From Elusimicrobiota bacterium (GTDB lineage: Bacteria > Elusimicrobiota > Elusimicrobia > UBA1565): a stretch of 49,271 bases of DNA. This document shows positions 35,870 through 44,367 of the stretch, piece after piece (position 1 is the stretch's first letter; every line of letters begins with the position of its first letter). The DNA lies in the NCBI GenBank assembly GCA_002401485.1, contig NVTF01000007.1, positions 1-49,271 of the forward strand, read 5' to 3'. The position numbers were made by a program, and so were the translations under genes. The notes under the pieces were generated by a model, which had not been told where the DNA came from, searched no databases, and worked only from the letters and a program-made list of their open reading frames with translations.

Positions 35870-36775
35870 ATGAAGCCGCAATTCGTGCTTCCGGCCCTAT
35901 TATTGGCAGCGCCTGCCGCCGCCGATCCGGTTATCGTGCAGCGGGTTATTTTAGACGAAAATAAGCCCCAGGTCTTCAAATACCGGAAACTCGGCGAGGG
36001 CTACAGTTGCAAAAATGGCATTGGTTTTACAGGGAAAAATGACATACCTCTTCCCAAACTCATTAAAACTAAACGCGGCGCATGTGGACAATTCGCCGAT
36101 GCCCGCCTCGATGAAACGAATCTGCGCGGCGCCGACTTCAGGGGTGCAGACCTCAATTCGGCTCATCTCAATAATGCCAATCTCAAGGGGGCCCAGCTTC
36201 GATCCGCTGAAGTCAATTACTCCCTTTTGCTCGAGGCGAACCTCGCTGAATCCAATGCCGAGCACGCAAACTTTGTGGCAAGCCGCCTCGACGGAGCCAA
36301 TTTCAAACGCGCAAAACTCATGGGTGCCAATTTTGTGGTCTCCTCCATCATCGGCGCCAATCTGGTGGAAGCAAACCTCAACGGAGCCGTGATGAACGGC
36401 ATCGATGCCAAAAAAGCCAGGATGGGAAAATCAACCATGCGGGGGGTCGTTGCCCGAGGCGGTGATTTTAGAGCCGCTTCTTTAGCCGGAGCGGATCTGC
36501 GCAATTCCGACTTTTATCGCGCGGACCTGCGACGCGCAAAACTTACCGGCGCGGATTTTCGTTCGGCGAACTTATACGATGCCGACCTGCGGGGAGCCGA
36601 CCTCACCGCCGCCGATTTGCGCTATGCAAACCTCAGCAAGACCGATTTGCGCGGGACCAACCTCAAGGACGCACGGCTCAAAGGCGCAAAACTCTCCGGG
36701 GCGATTTTCAATGATCGCACCGTGCTTCCCATCGACCCGGTCGACGCTGAAGACCGAGGCATGATCGAAGAGTAG
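35870..36775 (+). CDS. Exported pentapeptide-repeat protein
   Basis: Signal peptide MKPQFVLPALLLAAPAAA; A(D/N)Lxx repeats (LRGADFRGADLNSAHLNNANLKGAQL...ADLRNSDFYRADLRRAKLTGADFRSANLYDADLRGADLTAADLRYANL). Confidence 0.92.
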   Translation: MKPQFVLPALLLAAPAAADPVIVQRVILDENKPQVFKYRKLGEGYSCKNGIGFTGKNDIPLPKLIKTKRGACGQFADARLDETNLRGADFRGADLNSAHLNNANLKGAQLRSAEVNYSLLLEANLAESNAEHANFVASRLDGANFKRAKLMGANFVVSSIIGANLVEANLNGAVMNGIDAKKARMGKSTMRGVVARGGDFRAASLAGADLRNSDFYRADLRRAKLTGADFRSANLYDADLRGADLTAADLRYANLSKTDLRGTNLKDARLKGAKLSGAIFNDRTVLPIDPVDAEDRGMIEE

Positions 36776-36787
36776 TACCCTATACGC

Positions 36788-37174
36788 GTGCTCCCCGAAT
36801 TAGCTGAAGGCCAAACTATTCGCTTCGAACGCCCGATCACCGAAGACGACGTTTTGAAGTTTGCAGACGTTTCCGGCGACAAGGGACGTCATCACATGGA
36901 GAAAGACCAACAAGGGCGTCTCATGGCGCACGGTCTTCTCACAGCGACCCTGCCGACCAAACTCGGAGGCGACCTCAATTACATGGCTCGCAAGATGGCC
37001 TTCGACTTCATGCAGCCGGTTTATTCGGGCGACACCCTCATTTGCGTCGGAACCGTCGTCTCCATCCTTCGCCGCCCCAAACGCCTCAAGGCTCGATTTA
37101 GTTTTGAAATCAAGAACCAGCACGGGGACATTGTCGCCACCGGCTCCACCTTCGGTTTTATTTTAGACCAATGA
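36788..37174 (+). CDS. MaoC-like acyl dehydratase / (R)-enoyl-CoA hydratase
   Basis: ITEDDVLKFADVSGDKGRHHMEKD...MAHGLLTATLPTKLGGDLNYMARKMAFDFMQPVYSGDTL: hotdog hydratase. GTG start. Confidence 0.82.
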   Translation: MLPELAEGQTIRFERPITEDDVLKFADVSGDKGRHHMEKDQQGRLMAHGLLTATLPTKLGGDLNYMARKMAFDFMQPVYSGDTLICVGTVVSILRRPKRLKARFSFEIKNQHGDIVATGSTFGFILDQ

Positions 37175-38061
37175 AGCGCGTCTACATCCTCGTTGTACTC
37201 AATATCATTGTAGGCGCCTGCACGTGGGCGTTCAATGAGACGCTGACGGTGATGGACACCGTTGAGATGATAAAACTGCGCCTGCATGGTGTTCAAACCC
37301 TGCATACCGAAACTCTTGATATTCTCGTCCGGGATCGATGCGAACGCGGAAGGCCCTGCCGCTGCGTGGCTTTGGTTCACGGGCTGGGCGACAACAACAA
37401 AACTTGGGGCAATGCCCTGCTCGCCACTCCCAAGGGGGTGCGGGTGTACGCCCCCAACATGCCCGGCACCGAAGGAAGTCAACGACCGGACTCCCCTGCC
37501 GGCTGGAAAATTCCAGCCCAATCAAACGTCCTGCAATCGGTTCTTTCCGGAGTGGAAGGCTGCCCCTCGTGGACAGTCGCCGGAAACAGTCTTGGAGGCT
37601 GGACCGCCTCGTGGCTTGCACTGCATTGGCCCGAAGGAGTTCAAAAACTCGTCCTCGTAAATTCGGCGGGACTCACAGATTCCACCGGCTCCTCCGACCT
37701 CGCGGCGAAAACCCTCGCCAGCCCGACTATCGAATCCCTTAAAAAATTCACCAAACTCGCCTTCCACCAAGAACGCTCCATACCAGAACGGGTATGGCCC
37801 GATGTTCTCGGCCGCATTCTCAGGCGCGGCACCTACGAAATTGCATCCGCCATCACGCAAGAAGATTTTCTCGATGGCAGGTTAGGGGCCTTAAAAATGC
37901 CCGTCACCATTCTCTGGGGAAAATCGGACGGCGTCATCCCGCTTGCACAAGCGGCTCACTTCAAAAGCGAAATCGAACACGCCTCGGTCGTGATTGTGGA
38001 GAACTGCGGGCATTTACCGCAGAAGGAATGTCCGGCGGCGCTCATTGCCGAGATTTACTAG
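37171..38061 (+). CDS. Alpha/beta hydrolase, membrane-anchored or exported
   Basis: N-terminal hydrophobic segment with Cys (YILVVLNIIVGACTWAF); VHGLGDNNKTWG, VAGNSLGGWTASWLA, LWGKSDGVIP, VENCGHLP. Confidence 0.85.
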   Translation: MKRVYILVVLNIIVGACTWAFNETLTVMDTVEMIKLRLHGVQTLHTETLDILVRDRCERGRPCRCVALVHGLGDNNKTWGNALLATPKGVRVYAPNMPGTEGSQRPDSPAGWKIPAQSNVLQSVLSGVEGCPSWTVAGNSLGGWTASWLALHWPEGVQKLVLVNSAGLTDSTGSSDLAAKTLASPTIESLKKFTKLAFHQERSIPERVWPDVLGRILRRGTYEIASAITQEDFLDGRLGALKMPVTILWGKSDGVIPLAQAAHFKSEIEHASVVIVENCGHLPQKECPAALIAEIY

Positions 38062-39181
38062 AGCCCAAGAGGAAAAACGCCGCGAGCAGGCCCAATACAA
38101 AACCGACCCAGGTATTCACCGCGATAATGCCGCACGCGGTTGCTACCGCTACAAAAAACTCTTCCCGGTCAGCGCACTTTCGAGCAGGAAGGGTCAGCTC
38201 CAAACCGGCGAAAACCAGCAGAACGCCAAGCACCGAGGCGGGATACCACGTCATAAAACTGACCGCGGCGGCGCCGAAAACCAACCCTAAAAATATTTTA
38301 GCCGTGCCCAAGGCGACCACACTGCCGCCTGTTCGCGCGCCGAAGCGATGCTGCGCCGCGAGCCCCCCTGAACCGTGGCATGCGGGCATGGCCCCAAACA
38401 GGCAAGCCCCGATATTCATCAGGCCGACACTCACAGCCATCTTTTTCGCTGGGATCCCGCGACCCGGATAGAGCTCGGAACTTAACGCGCAGACCGCAAT
38501 CACCGAGTTCAACAGGGTTAACGGGATTTGCGGCAGCGCTCCCTGAAGCATGCCGACCTTCCACGCGCCCCATTGAGGGAAAATAAATTCCGGCCCCCGC
38601 CAGCCGAGCGTGAGTCCGGACAAAAGTTCGCCGTGGCCGACGAAGAGAATAAGGATTCCCCCCAAAAAAATAACAAGCGCGGAAGGAAATTTTTTCCAGC
38701 GATTACCCAGCAAAACCAATGCAACCGCAAGAAGCGCCACGACCCTGCTGTCCAATCCCGCCCAGCCAAGCCCCATCACCATGGAAACACCCTTGGACGC
38801 GAGTTTAAGTCCAACACCCAACTGAATACCCCGGACCACCGGGCGGGGAATGACGCGCTCCGCCCACTCCACCGTCCCGGTCATGCCTAACGCCAAAATC
38901 ACCATGCCGGCGGTAAATCCCGCGGCGGCGATTTCAACGGGGAGCAATTGCTGGGCGATCGCAACAGCGGCGATCGCCTTCATCGGCTGTACCGGAACCG
39001 GTTGATTAAAAATAATTCCCGTGAGGATGTTAAACAAACCCGCAAAAACGAGAACCGTGCCTGCATCCAAACCACAGACAATGATCAAGGAGGCCGTGAG
39101 GGGAATAAAAGTTCCCAGGTCTCCTAGAGATCCCGAAAGTTCGTCACGATTGAAGCGTAAGTGACGAAGTCTGTCGCGCAC
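38042..39181 (-). CDS. MOT1-like putative sulfate/molybdate transporter
   Basis: NRDELSGSLGDLGTFIPLTASLIIVCGLDAGTVLVFAGLFNILTGIIFNQPVPVQPMKAIAAVAIA: MOT1 signature (PxPVQPMKxI). Confidence 0.88.
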   Translation of the reverse strand: MRDRLRHLRFNRDELSGSLGDLGTFIPLTASLIIVCGLDAGTVLVFAGLFNILTGIIFNQPVPVQPMKAIAAVAIAQQLLPVEIAAAGFTAGMVILALGMTGTVEWAERVIPRPVVRGIQLGVGLKLASKGVSMVMGLGWAGLDSRVVALLAVALVLLGNRWKKFPSALVIFLGGILILFVGHGELLSGLTLGWRGPEFIFPQWGAWKVGMLQGALPQIPLTLLNSVIAVCALSSELYPGRGIPAKKMAVSVGLMNIGACLFGAMPACHGSGGLAAQHRFGARTGGSVVALGTAKIFLGLVFGAAAVSFMTWYPASVLGVLLVFAGLELTLPARKCADREEFFVAVATACGIIAVNTWVGFVLGLLAAFFLLGSSKSRQ

Positions 39182-41206
39182 TTACCAGATGCCGACGCGT
39201 TTGTCGTTGGAAAGATGGAGCACATCTCCATCCTTCACGCTAAAGGCCTTGTAAAACTCCGGCATGTTGCGTACGACGCCGTTCACGCGGTATTCCGATG
39301 GAGAATGCGGGTCGGTCGCCAAACGCACGCTCAAGGCCTTGTCGCGAATTTTTCCGCGCCACACCTGGCCCCAGCCGAGGAAGAAGCGCTGCGGCCCGGT
39401 AAATCCCTTAATGACGGATGACTTTCTTCCAATGAGCGAAAGTTCGTACGCCCGATAGGCCACCGTCAGCCCTCCGAGGTCACCGATATTTTCGCCTTGC
39501 GTGAGTTCGCCGTTAACAAATTCACCCGGCAGGGCCTCAAACGCCGAATACTGGGAAACCAAAAGCTCGGTGCGTTTCTTAAAGGCCGCCCGGTCCTTTT
39601 TTGTCCACCAATTTTTCAGCACCCCGTCCCCGTTGTATTTAGATCCCTGGTCGTCGAAGCCATGGCCCATCTCATGGCCGATCACGGCGCCGATGCCGCC
39701 GTAGTTCACCGCGTCATCCGCCTTCGCATTAAAAAACGGCGGTTGTAAAATCGCTGCGGGGAATACAATTTCGTTGAGCGTCGGGTTGAAATAGGCATTC
39801 ACCGTTTGCGCGAGCATGCCCCATTCGTCCCGATCGACGGGCTTGCCAAGTTTGGCGAGACGGCGATCGTACTCGACACGCTCGGAACGGATCACATTGC
39901 CTATGAGATCATCGGCGGACACAACGAGCTTCGAATAGTCCTTGAATTTTTTCGGGTACCCGATTTTCGGATTAAACTTTGAGAGCTTATAGAGAGCTTT
40001 CTTTCGCGTCTCCGGGCCCATCCAGGCAAGACTCTTAATTCGCTCGCCGTATGCGGCGCGAAGATTCTCAACAAGCTGAACCATGCGCTTCTTCGAAGAA
40101 GCCGGGAAGAACTTCTTGACGTAAATGGCGCTGACATCTTCGCCTACCGTGCCGTTGACCAGCCCGACCGCACGTTTCCAACGAGCGCGAATCTCAGGCT
40201 GCCCGCTTAAGGCTTTGCCCGAATACGCAAACGCCGCGTCGACAAAAGCATCGGACAAATAGAAAGCACGCGCCTCGAGAACTCTCAGCTTCGCATAGAG
40301 CTTCCACGTCTTGAGATCATGTTTAGCAAGAACCTGTTTGAATCCCGGCAGGTAGCTGGGTTCGGTAACAATGATTTCCTTCTCTTCGGAGCGGATGCCG
40401 GTTGCCTTGAAAAATCGCTGAACGTCCAATCCCAGCGAAGCAAGCTTGCGTTTGTTGTAGGTCTTGTCGGCATCACGGCGCTGGACCCGGGTCCAGTGAT
40501 GCTTCGCGAGCGCCTTTTCCACCATATAGACGGTTTTCGCTTTTTTCGCGGCATTCGTCTCTCCGCTCAGCTCAAACATCTTCTCCGCAAAAACGAGATA
40601 CGCAGCGCGAATCGCTTTGGAGCGGTCGTCTTTTTTGAAATAGTAGTCGCGGTCGGGAAGCCCTAATCCGGAGGCGCCGAAGTAGACGATGTTTGTTGCG
40701 ACATCTTTTTTATCGGCCCGAATGCCGAAGTAAAAAGGAGAGTCGATTCCCCAACTCTGCGCGCTGCCGAACCAATCGATCAGGGTTTTCTTCGTCGCGA
40801 TTGCATCGATCGCCGCGAGTTCCCCTTTAATCGGATCCATGCCGAGAGCTTCAACGCGTTTCTCATCCATAAAGCTGCGGTAGAGATCAGCAATGCGTTG
40901 GTTGGCGGCACCGGCGACGTTTTTCTTTTTCGAGAGTCCTTGGATGATGCCTTTCACTGCGGCTTCGGAATCGTCACGCAGTTGGTGGAAGGCGCCAAAA
41001 ACCGACTTATCATCAGGCATTTTGTAATTCTTAATCCAGGTGCCGTTTACGTAGAGGTAAAAATCGTCCTGCGGGCGAAGGGACACGTCCATCGCGGATG
41101 TGTCGATGCCCAGGCGGGTGTTTAAGGCCTTATTGTTGGATGTCGCGCAGGCGGCACTGGAAACTAATAATCCGGCAACGAGGCCGGTCTTTTTCAAAGT
41201 GGTCAT
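39182..41206 (-). CDS. M13 family zinc metallopeptidase (neprilysin/PepO-like lipoprotein)
   Basis: Start MTTLKKTGLVAGLLVSSAACATS (lipobox-like); GIGAVIGHEMGHGFDDQGSKYNGDGVLKNWW; GENIGDLGGLTVAYRAY. SD GGAGG. Confidence 0.94.
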   Translation of the reverse strand: MTTLKKTGLVAGLLVSSAACATSNNKALNTRLGIDTSAMDVSLRPQDDFYLYVNGTWIKNYKMPDDKSVFGAFHQLRDDSEAAVKGIIQGLSKKKNVAGAANQRIADLYRSFMDEKRVEALGMDPIKGELAAIDAIATKKTLIDWFGSAQSWGIDSPFYFGIRADKKDVATNIVYFGASGLGLPDRDYYFKKDDRSKAIRAAYLVFAEKMFELSGETNAAKKAKTVYMVEKALAKHHWTRVQRRDADKTYNKRKLASLGLDVQRFFKATGIRSEEKEIIVTEPSYLPGFKQVLAKHDLKTWKLYAKLRVLEARAFYLSDAFVDAAFAYSGKALSGQPEIRARWKRAVGLVNGTVGEDVSAIYVKKFFPASSKKRMVQLVENLRAAYGERIKSLAWMGPETRKKALYKLSKFNPKIGYPKKFKDYSKLVVSADDLIGNVIRSERVEYDRRLAKLGKPVDRDEWGMLAQTVNAYFNPTLNEIVFPAAILQPPFFNAKADDAVNYGGIGAVIGHEMGHGFDDQGSKYNGDGVLKNWWTKKDRAAFKKRTELLVSQYSAFEALPGEFVNGELTQGENIGDLGGLTVAYRAYELSLIGRKSSVIKGFTGPQRFFLGWGQVWRGKIRDKALSVRLATDPHSPSEYRVNGVVRNMPEFYKAFSVKDGDVLHLSNDKRVGIW

Positions 41207-41255
41207 GGGAATCCTCCGATAGTTCATTCTACCACCTACATAGACCCCCATCCTA

Positions 41256-41271
41256 CAGGTCAAAGGACCTG
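41256..41271. promoter_or_regulatory. Palindrome CAGGTCAAAGGACCTG, candidate operator
   Basis: Identical arms (CAGGTC-N4-GACCTG) to the 31807 site; in the divergent M13/ABC intergenic region. Confidence 0.45.
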
Positions 41272-41428
41272 TCTTGTTGATTTCCTTCCGCCGTCTTATT
41301 TCACGTTGGCGAGAGGGACCTCTTATTCGCATTACTGCAATAGGACCTACTTCTTCGAGGGCCTAATGGTGAGACCTGCGGGGACGATAGACCTTCCAGG
41401 TTAAAGACCAACGGCGGTAAAATGACCT

Positions 41429-44326
41429 ATGTTTAAAAAGGGAATGGCAGGCGTTTTATCGGCCGTCCTGATCGGGCTTCCTCCTTATGAAGCCTGCGCC
41501 CGCAGCCTCACCGCCCCCGTACGTGTTGCCGGAGCAACCCTCACGGGCACCCTGCATCCTCTCGTCACACCCGGACTCACGTCCACACTCTCGACACTGG
41601 ACTCGACCCTGGCCCCAGGCTTAACCGGGACACTGCCGGTCCTCACTCCGATCACGCTTGTCCCATCCCAAAATTTAAAAATCGTTGCCCCTAGCGCCGT
41701 GAGGGCGGCGAACATCAACGTCTCCCCGGCAGTACGTTCCGTTAGAATTGCGGCAAAGGCCCAAACCCCAAAACCACTCGCGAAACTCCTTGCCCAACAA
41801 AACAGCATCGCCGAAACAGCCCAATCCCTGGCCGACATGCCCGCAGGCAATGCTTCCGCCGCGGGAATCGCGATCATGGACAAAATTCTTGGGGAGCAAT
41901 CCTTTAACAGCGCCGACTCTCCACGCAATGAGGGATACGGACTGCAGACCTTTGATTCCGAAGGCAATCTCAGCGATAAACATCCCAGCCAACTCGTGCC
42001 CGCGTCAGCCGACTCACCACGCAAAAAAGAACGCCGGCCGCCGACACCGCAGGGAATGGATGCAATCAGTAAGGTTCTCCCGACAACAGCCGCCGGACAA
42101 TGGGGCGCGGCATTGTTCACCGGAGGACTCGCCGCCGGAGCGTATTTCGGCTCGAGTCATTTGGCGACCATGGCTCTCACCGGAATATTGGCGCATGCAC
42201 CGGTGGCCGCGCTCGTGGCGGCAGGCATTTTCGCCGCCTCTGCAATTTCTTATCTCGGTCTCGGCGTACGCGTGATGCTGGCGCGCAGCGGCACTATCGA
42301 AGCCGGCGACCACAGCCCCATGAAGCGCCCCTACGCCTTCTTTCAAAAAGGCGGCTTTCGAAGTATTCTCTTTACGCCCGTCGATAGTGAAAATGCCCCG
42401 TACATGCCTTCCTACGCAAAATGGACGCTCACGCTGCACGCGCGAGTCCGCAAGAAGGCCGGGAAAATTCTTGGATATACAGTTCAGACCATCGTTAACG
42501 TTCGTTATTTAGTCGGCGAGTCCATCGCCTTCGGACGTTCGCTGCTGGGCCTCTTCCCCCTGATCAAGTCCATGTACCGAGGCGACAAAGAGGTAAAACC
42601 CTTCGTCAAACAATACCGCAAGTCCGTCTGGACCCTGCAGGGCATCAATGTTGTGCAGGCCGTCATGGGAGTCGCAACGAGCTACGTGGTCGGCGCGCTC
42701 ATCGACGCCGCAACCGAAAATACAATGGGTACCGCGGTCATGTTCGCAGGCGCCATGGTCGCGATGATGCTCGCCAACGCTGTTCTCAACACAACCTACG
42801 GCTGGATCAAGGGCCGCCTCACCAGCAACGTTCTTACAAGTTTCCGTGAAAATCTCTTCGGGCATTTGCTGCGCCTACCCTTTGGTTTTTTTGGAAAGGA
42901 AAAACCGTCCCAAGTCGCCGCACGCATGAGTGTTGATGTCGCCAACCTCGCTACCAAGAACATCGGCATCCCGGTGATTCTTCCCTATTACGGGGCGATG
43001 GCTCTGTTCGCCGGCATCATGATCACGCTCACCAGCTGGCAAACCACCTTGCTCGTCACCCTCGTCGGCATTCCCCTTTCCTTAGTGGCGCACATCTACG
43101 GCAATAAAGCGGAACGCCTCAATGAAGCCCAGGTGAATCGGCGCGCGGAAATGATCAGCGCGGGAGAAGAGACCCTCAGCCGGGCCCGCGACATTCGCGC
43201 CTTCGCCACCGAGGATCTCGAAACCAACCGCTACATCGGCAGCGTGGACGCCTTCATCGGCACACTCATGCGAAAAACACGCATCTCCTCAATTTATACC
43301 GGGGGCATGGACCAACTCTACCACGCGGCTTTCTACCTCTCGGTTCTCTTCATCGGTCTCTTCTCGTTTATCGCCACCGGCGAACCCACCATCGGTCAAA
43401 CCATGGCCATGGTCGGCTACGCGGGTTACATGCGCCAAGCCCTCGCCGGATCCTTAAGCCTCTACACCCAGTACCGGGAGACAACCGGCTCCTCACGCCG
43501 GGTCCTCGACTACCTAAAAGAAAAACCCGCCGTAAACGAAGCCCCCGACGCTGTGGATCCCGGCGTTCTGAAAGGAGGCGTCTCTTTCTCGGGCGTGGAC
43601 TTCAGCTACGACGGAAAATACAAGGTTCTCCAAGACATCAATTTTGACGTGGCTCCCGGCCAACACGTCGCACTGGTCGGCGGCGAAGGGTCAGGCAAAA
43701 GCGCCCTGCTGGACTTAATTGCTCGACTCGACGATCCGACCGTGGGCGGCGTCTCCTTCGACGGAAAGGCGGCGACGACTCTTAAATTAGCCGCTCTGCG
43801 CCGACAATTATCCCTGCTGCACGATAACGGCATCTGGCTCGATGACCAGACCGTGCGTGATAATTTGACCTACGGCCTAAAAGACGAAGTTTCGGACGAA
43901 GAGATTTTAGAGGCTGCCCGCAAAGGCGGTGCCGACTTCCTCGAAAATACTGGCACGTTCCCCGACGGCCTGGACACAATTTTGAATGAAGGCAATTGGC
44001 GATTCACCGCGTTTCGCAAAAAACAATTGGAAATTTCGCGGGCAATTCTCGCCGATCCCCGAATCGTTTTGCTCGACCGCCCGGTCTCAGGACTCAACGA
44101 TTTTGAAGCAGCCCGAATCGAAGCCCAACTCCGCAAGTTAACGGCAGGGCGCACCTCCTTCTCAATCGGACAACGCATCGAAGACGCCCGTTCTGCGGAT
44201 GTTATCTTCGTGATCAAAAAGGGGACCATCGTCGAACGCGGACGCCACGACGAACTAATGGCCGCAGAGGGTGTTTATTACAACCTCTGGATCTCTGAAA
44301 AAGCGAAAGAAGCCGCCGAAAAATAA
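41429..44326 (+). CDS. ABC-exporter-like protein with signal peptide, ~300-aa N-terminal extension and degenerate nucleotide-binding domain
   Basis: ABC TM core (NVVQAVMGVATSYVVGALIDAATENTMGTAV...) and NBD with Walker A GGEGSGKS, but LSGGQ, the Walker B Glu and the H-switch are not conserved (see findings). Confidence 0.88.
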   Translation: MFKKGMAGVLSAVLIGLPPYEACARSLTAPVRVAGATLTGTLHPLVTPGLTSTLSTLDSTLAPGLTGTLPVLTPITLVPSQNLKIVAPSAVRAANINVSPAVRSVRIAAKAQTPKPLAKLLAQQNSIAETAQSLADMPAGNASAAGIAIMDKILGEQSFNSADSPRNEGYGLQTFDSEGNLSDKHPSQLVPASADSPRKKERRPPTPQGMDAISKVLPTTAAGQWGAALFTGGLAAGAYFGSSHLATMALTGILAHAPVAALVAAGIFAASAISYLGLGVRVMLARSGTIEAGDHSPMKRPYAFFQKGGFRSILFTPVDSENAPYMPSYAKWTLTLHARVRKKAGKILGYTVQTIVNVRYLVGESIAFGRSLLGLFPLIKSMYRGDKEVKPFVKQYRKSVWTLQGINVVQAVMGVATSYVVGALIDAATENTMGTAVMFAGAMVAMMLANAVLNTTYGWIKGRLTSNVLTSFRENLFGHLLRLPFGFFGKEKPSQVAARMSVDVANLATKNIGIPVILPYYGAMALFAGIMITLTSWQTTLLVTLVGIPLSLVAHIYGNKAERLNEAQVNRRAEMISAGEETLSRARDIRAFATEDLETNRYIGSVDAFIGTLMRKTRISSIYTGGMDQLYHAAFYLSVLFIGLFSFIATGEPTIGQTMAMVGYAGYMRQALAGSLSLYTQYRETTGSSRRVLDYLKEKPAVNEAPDAVDPGVLKGGVSFSGVDFSYDGKYKVLQDINFDVAPGQHVALVGGEGSGKSALLDLIARLDDPTVGGVSFDGKAATTLKLAALRRQLSLLHDNGIWLDDQTVRDNLTYGLKDEVSDEEILEAARKGGADFLENTGTFPDGLDTILNEGNWRFTAFRKKQLEISRAILADPRIVLLDRPVSGLNDFEAARIEAQLRKLTAGRTSFSIGQRIEDARSADVIFVIKKGTIVERGRHDELMAAEGVYYNLWISEKAKEAAEK

Positions 44327-44367
44327 ACCCCTAAAGTCTTTGCCAGCTCCTCGGATAATGAGGGGGT

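Noticed and set aside
41264-41395. Repeated GGACCT/AGACCT words in the M13/ABC intergenic region as a possible direct-repeat or CRISPR-like array
   Set aside because: Only 5-7 nt long with irregular spacing (about 52, 27, 30, 17 nt); no CRISPR structure and no cas genes. Kept only as part of the palindrome finding.
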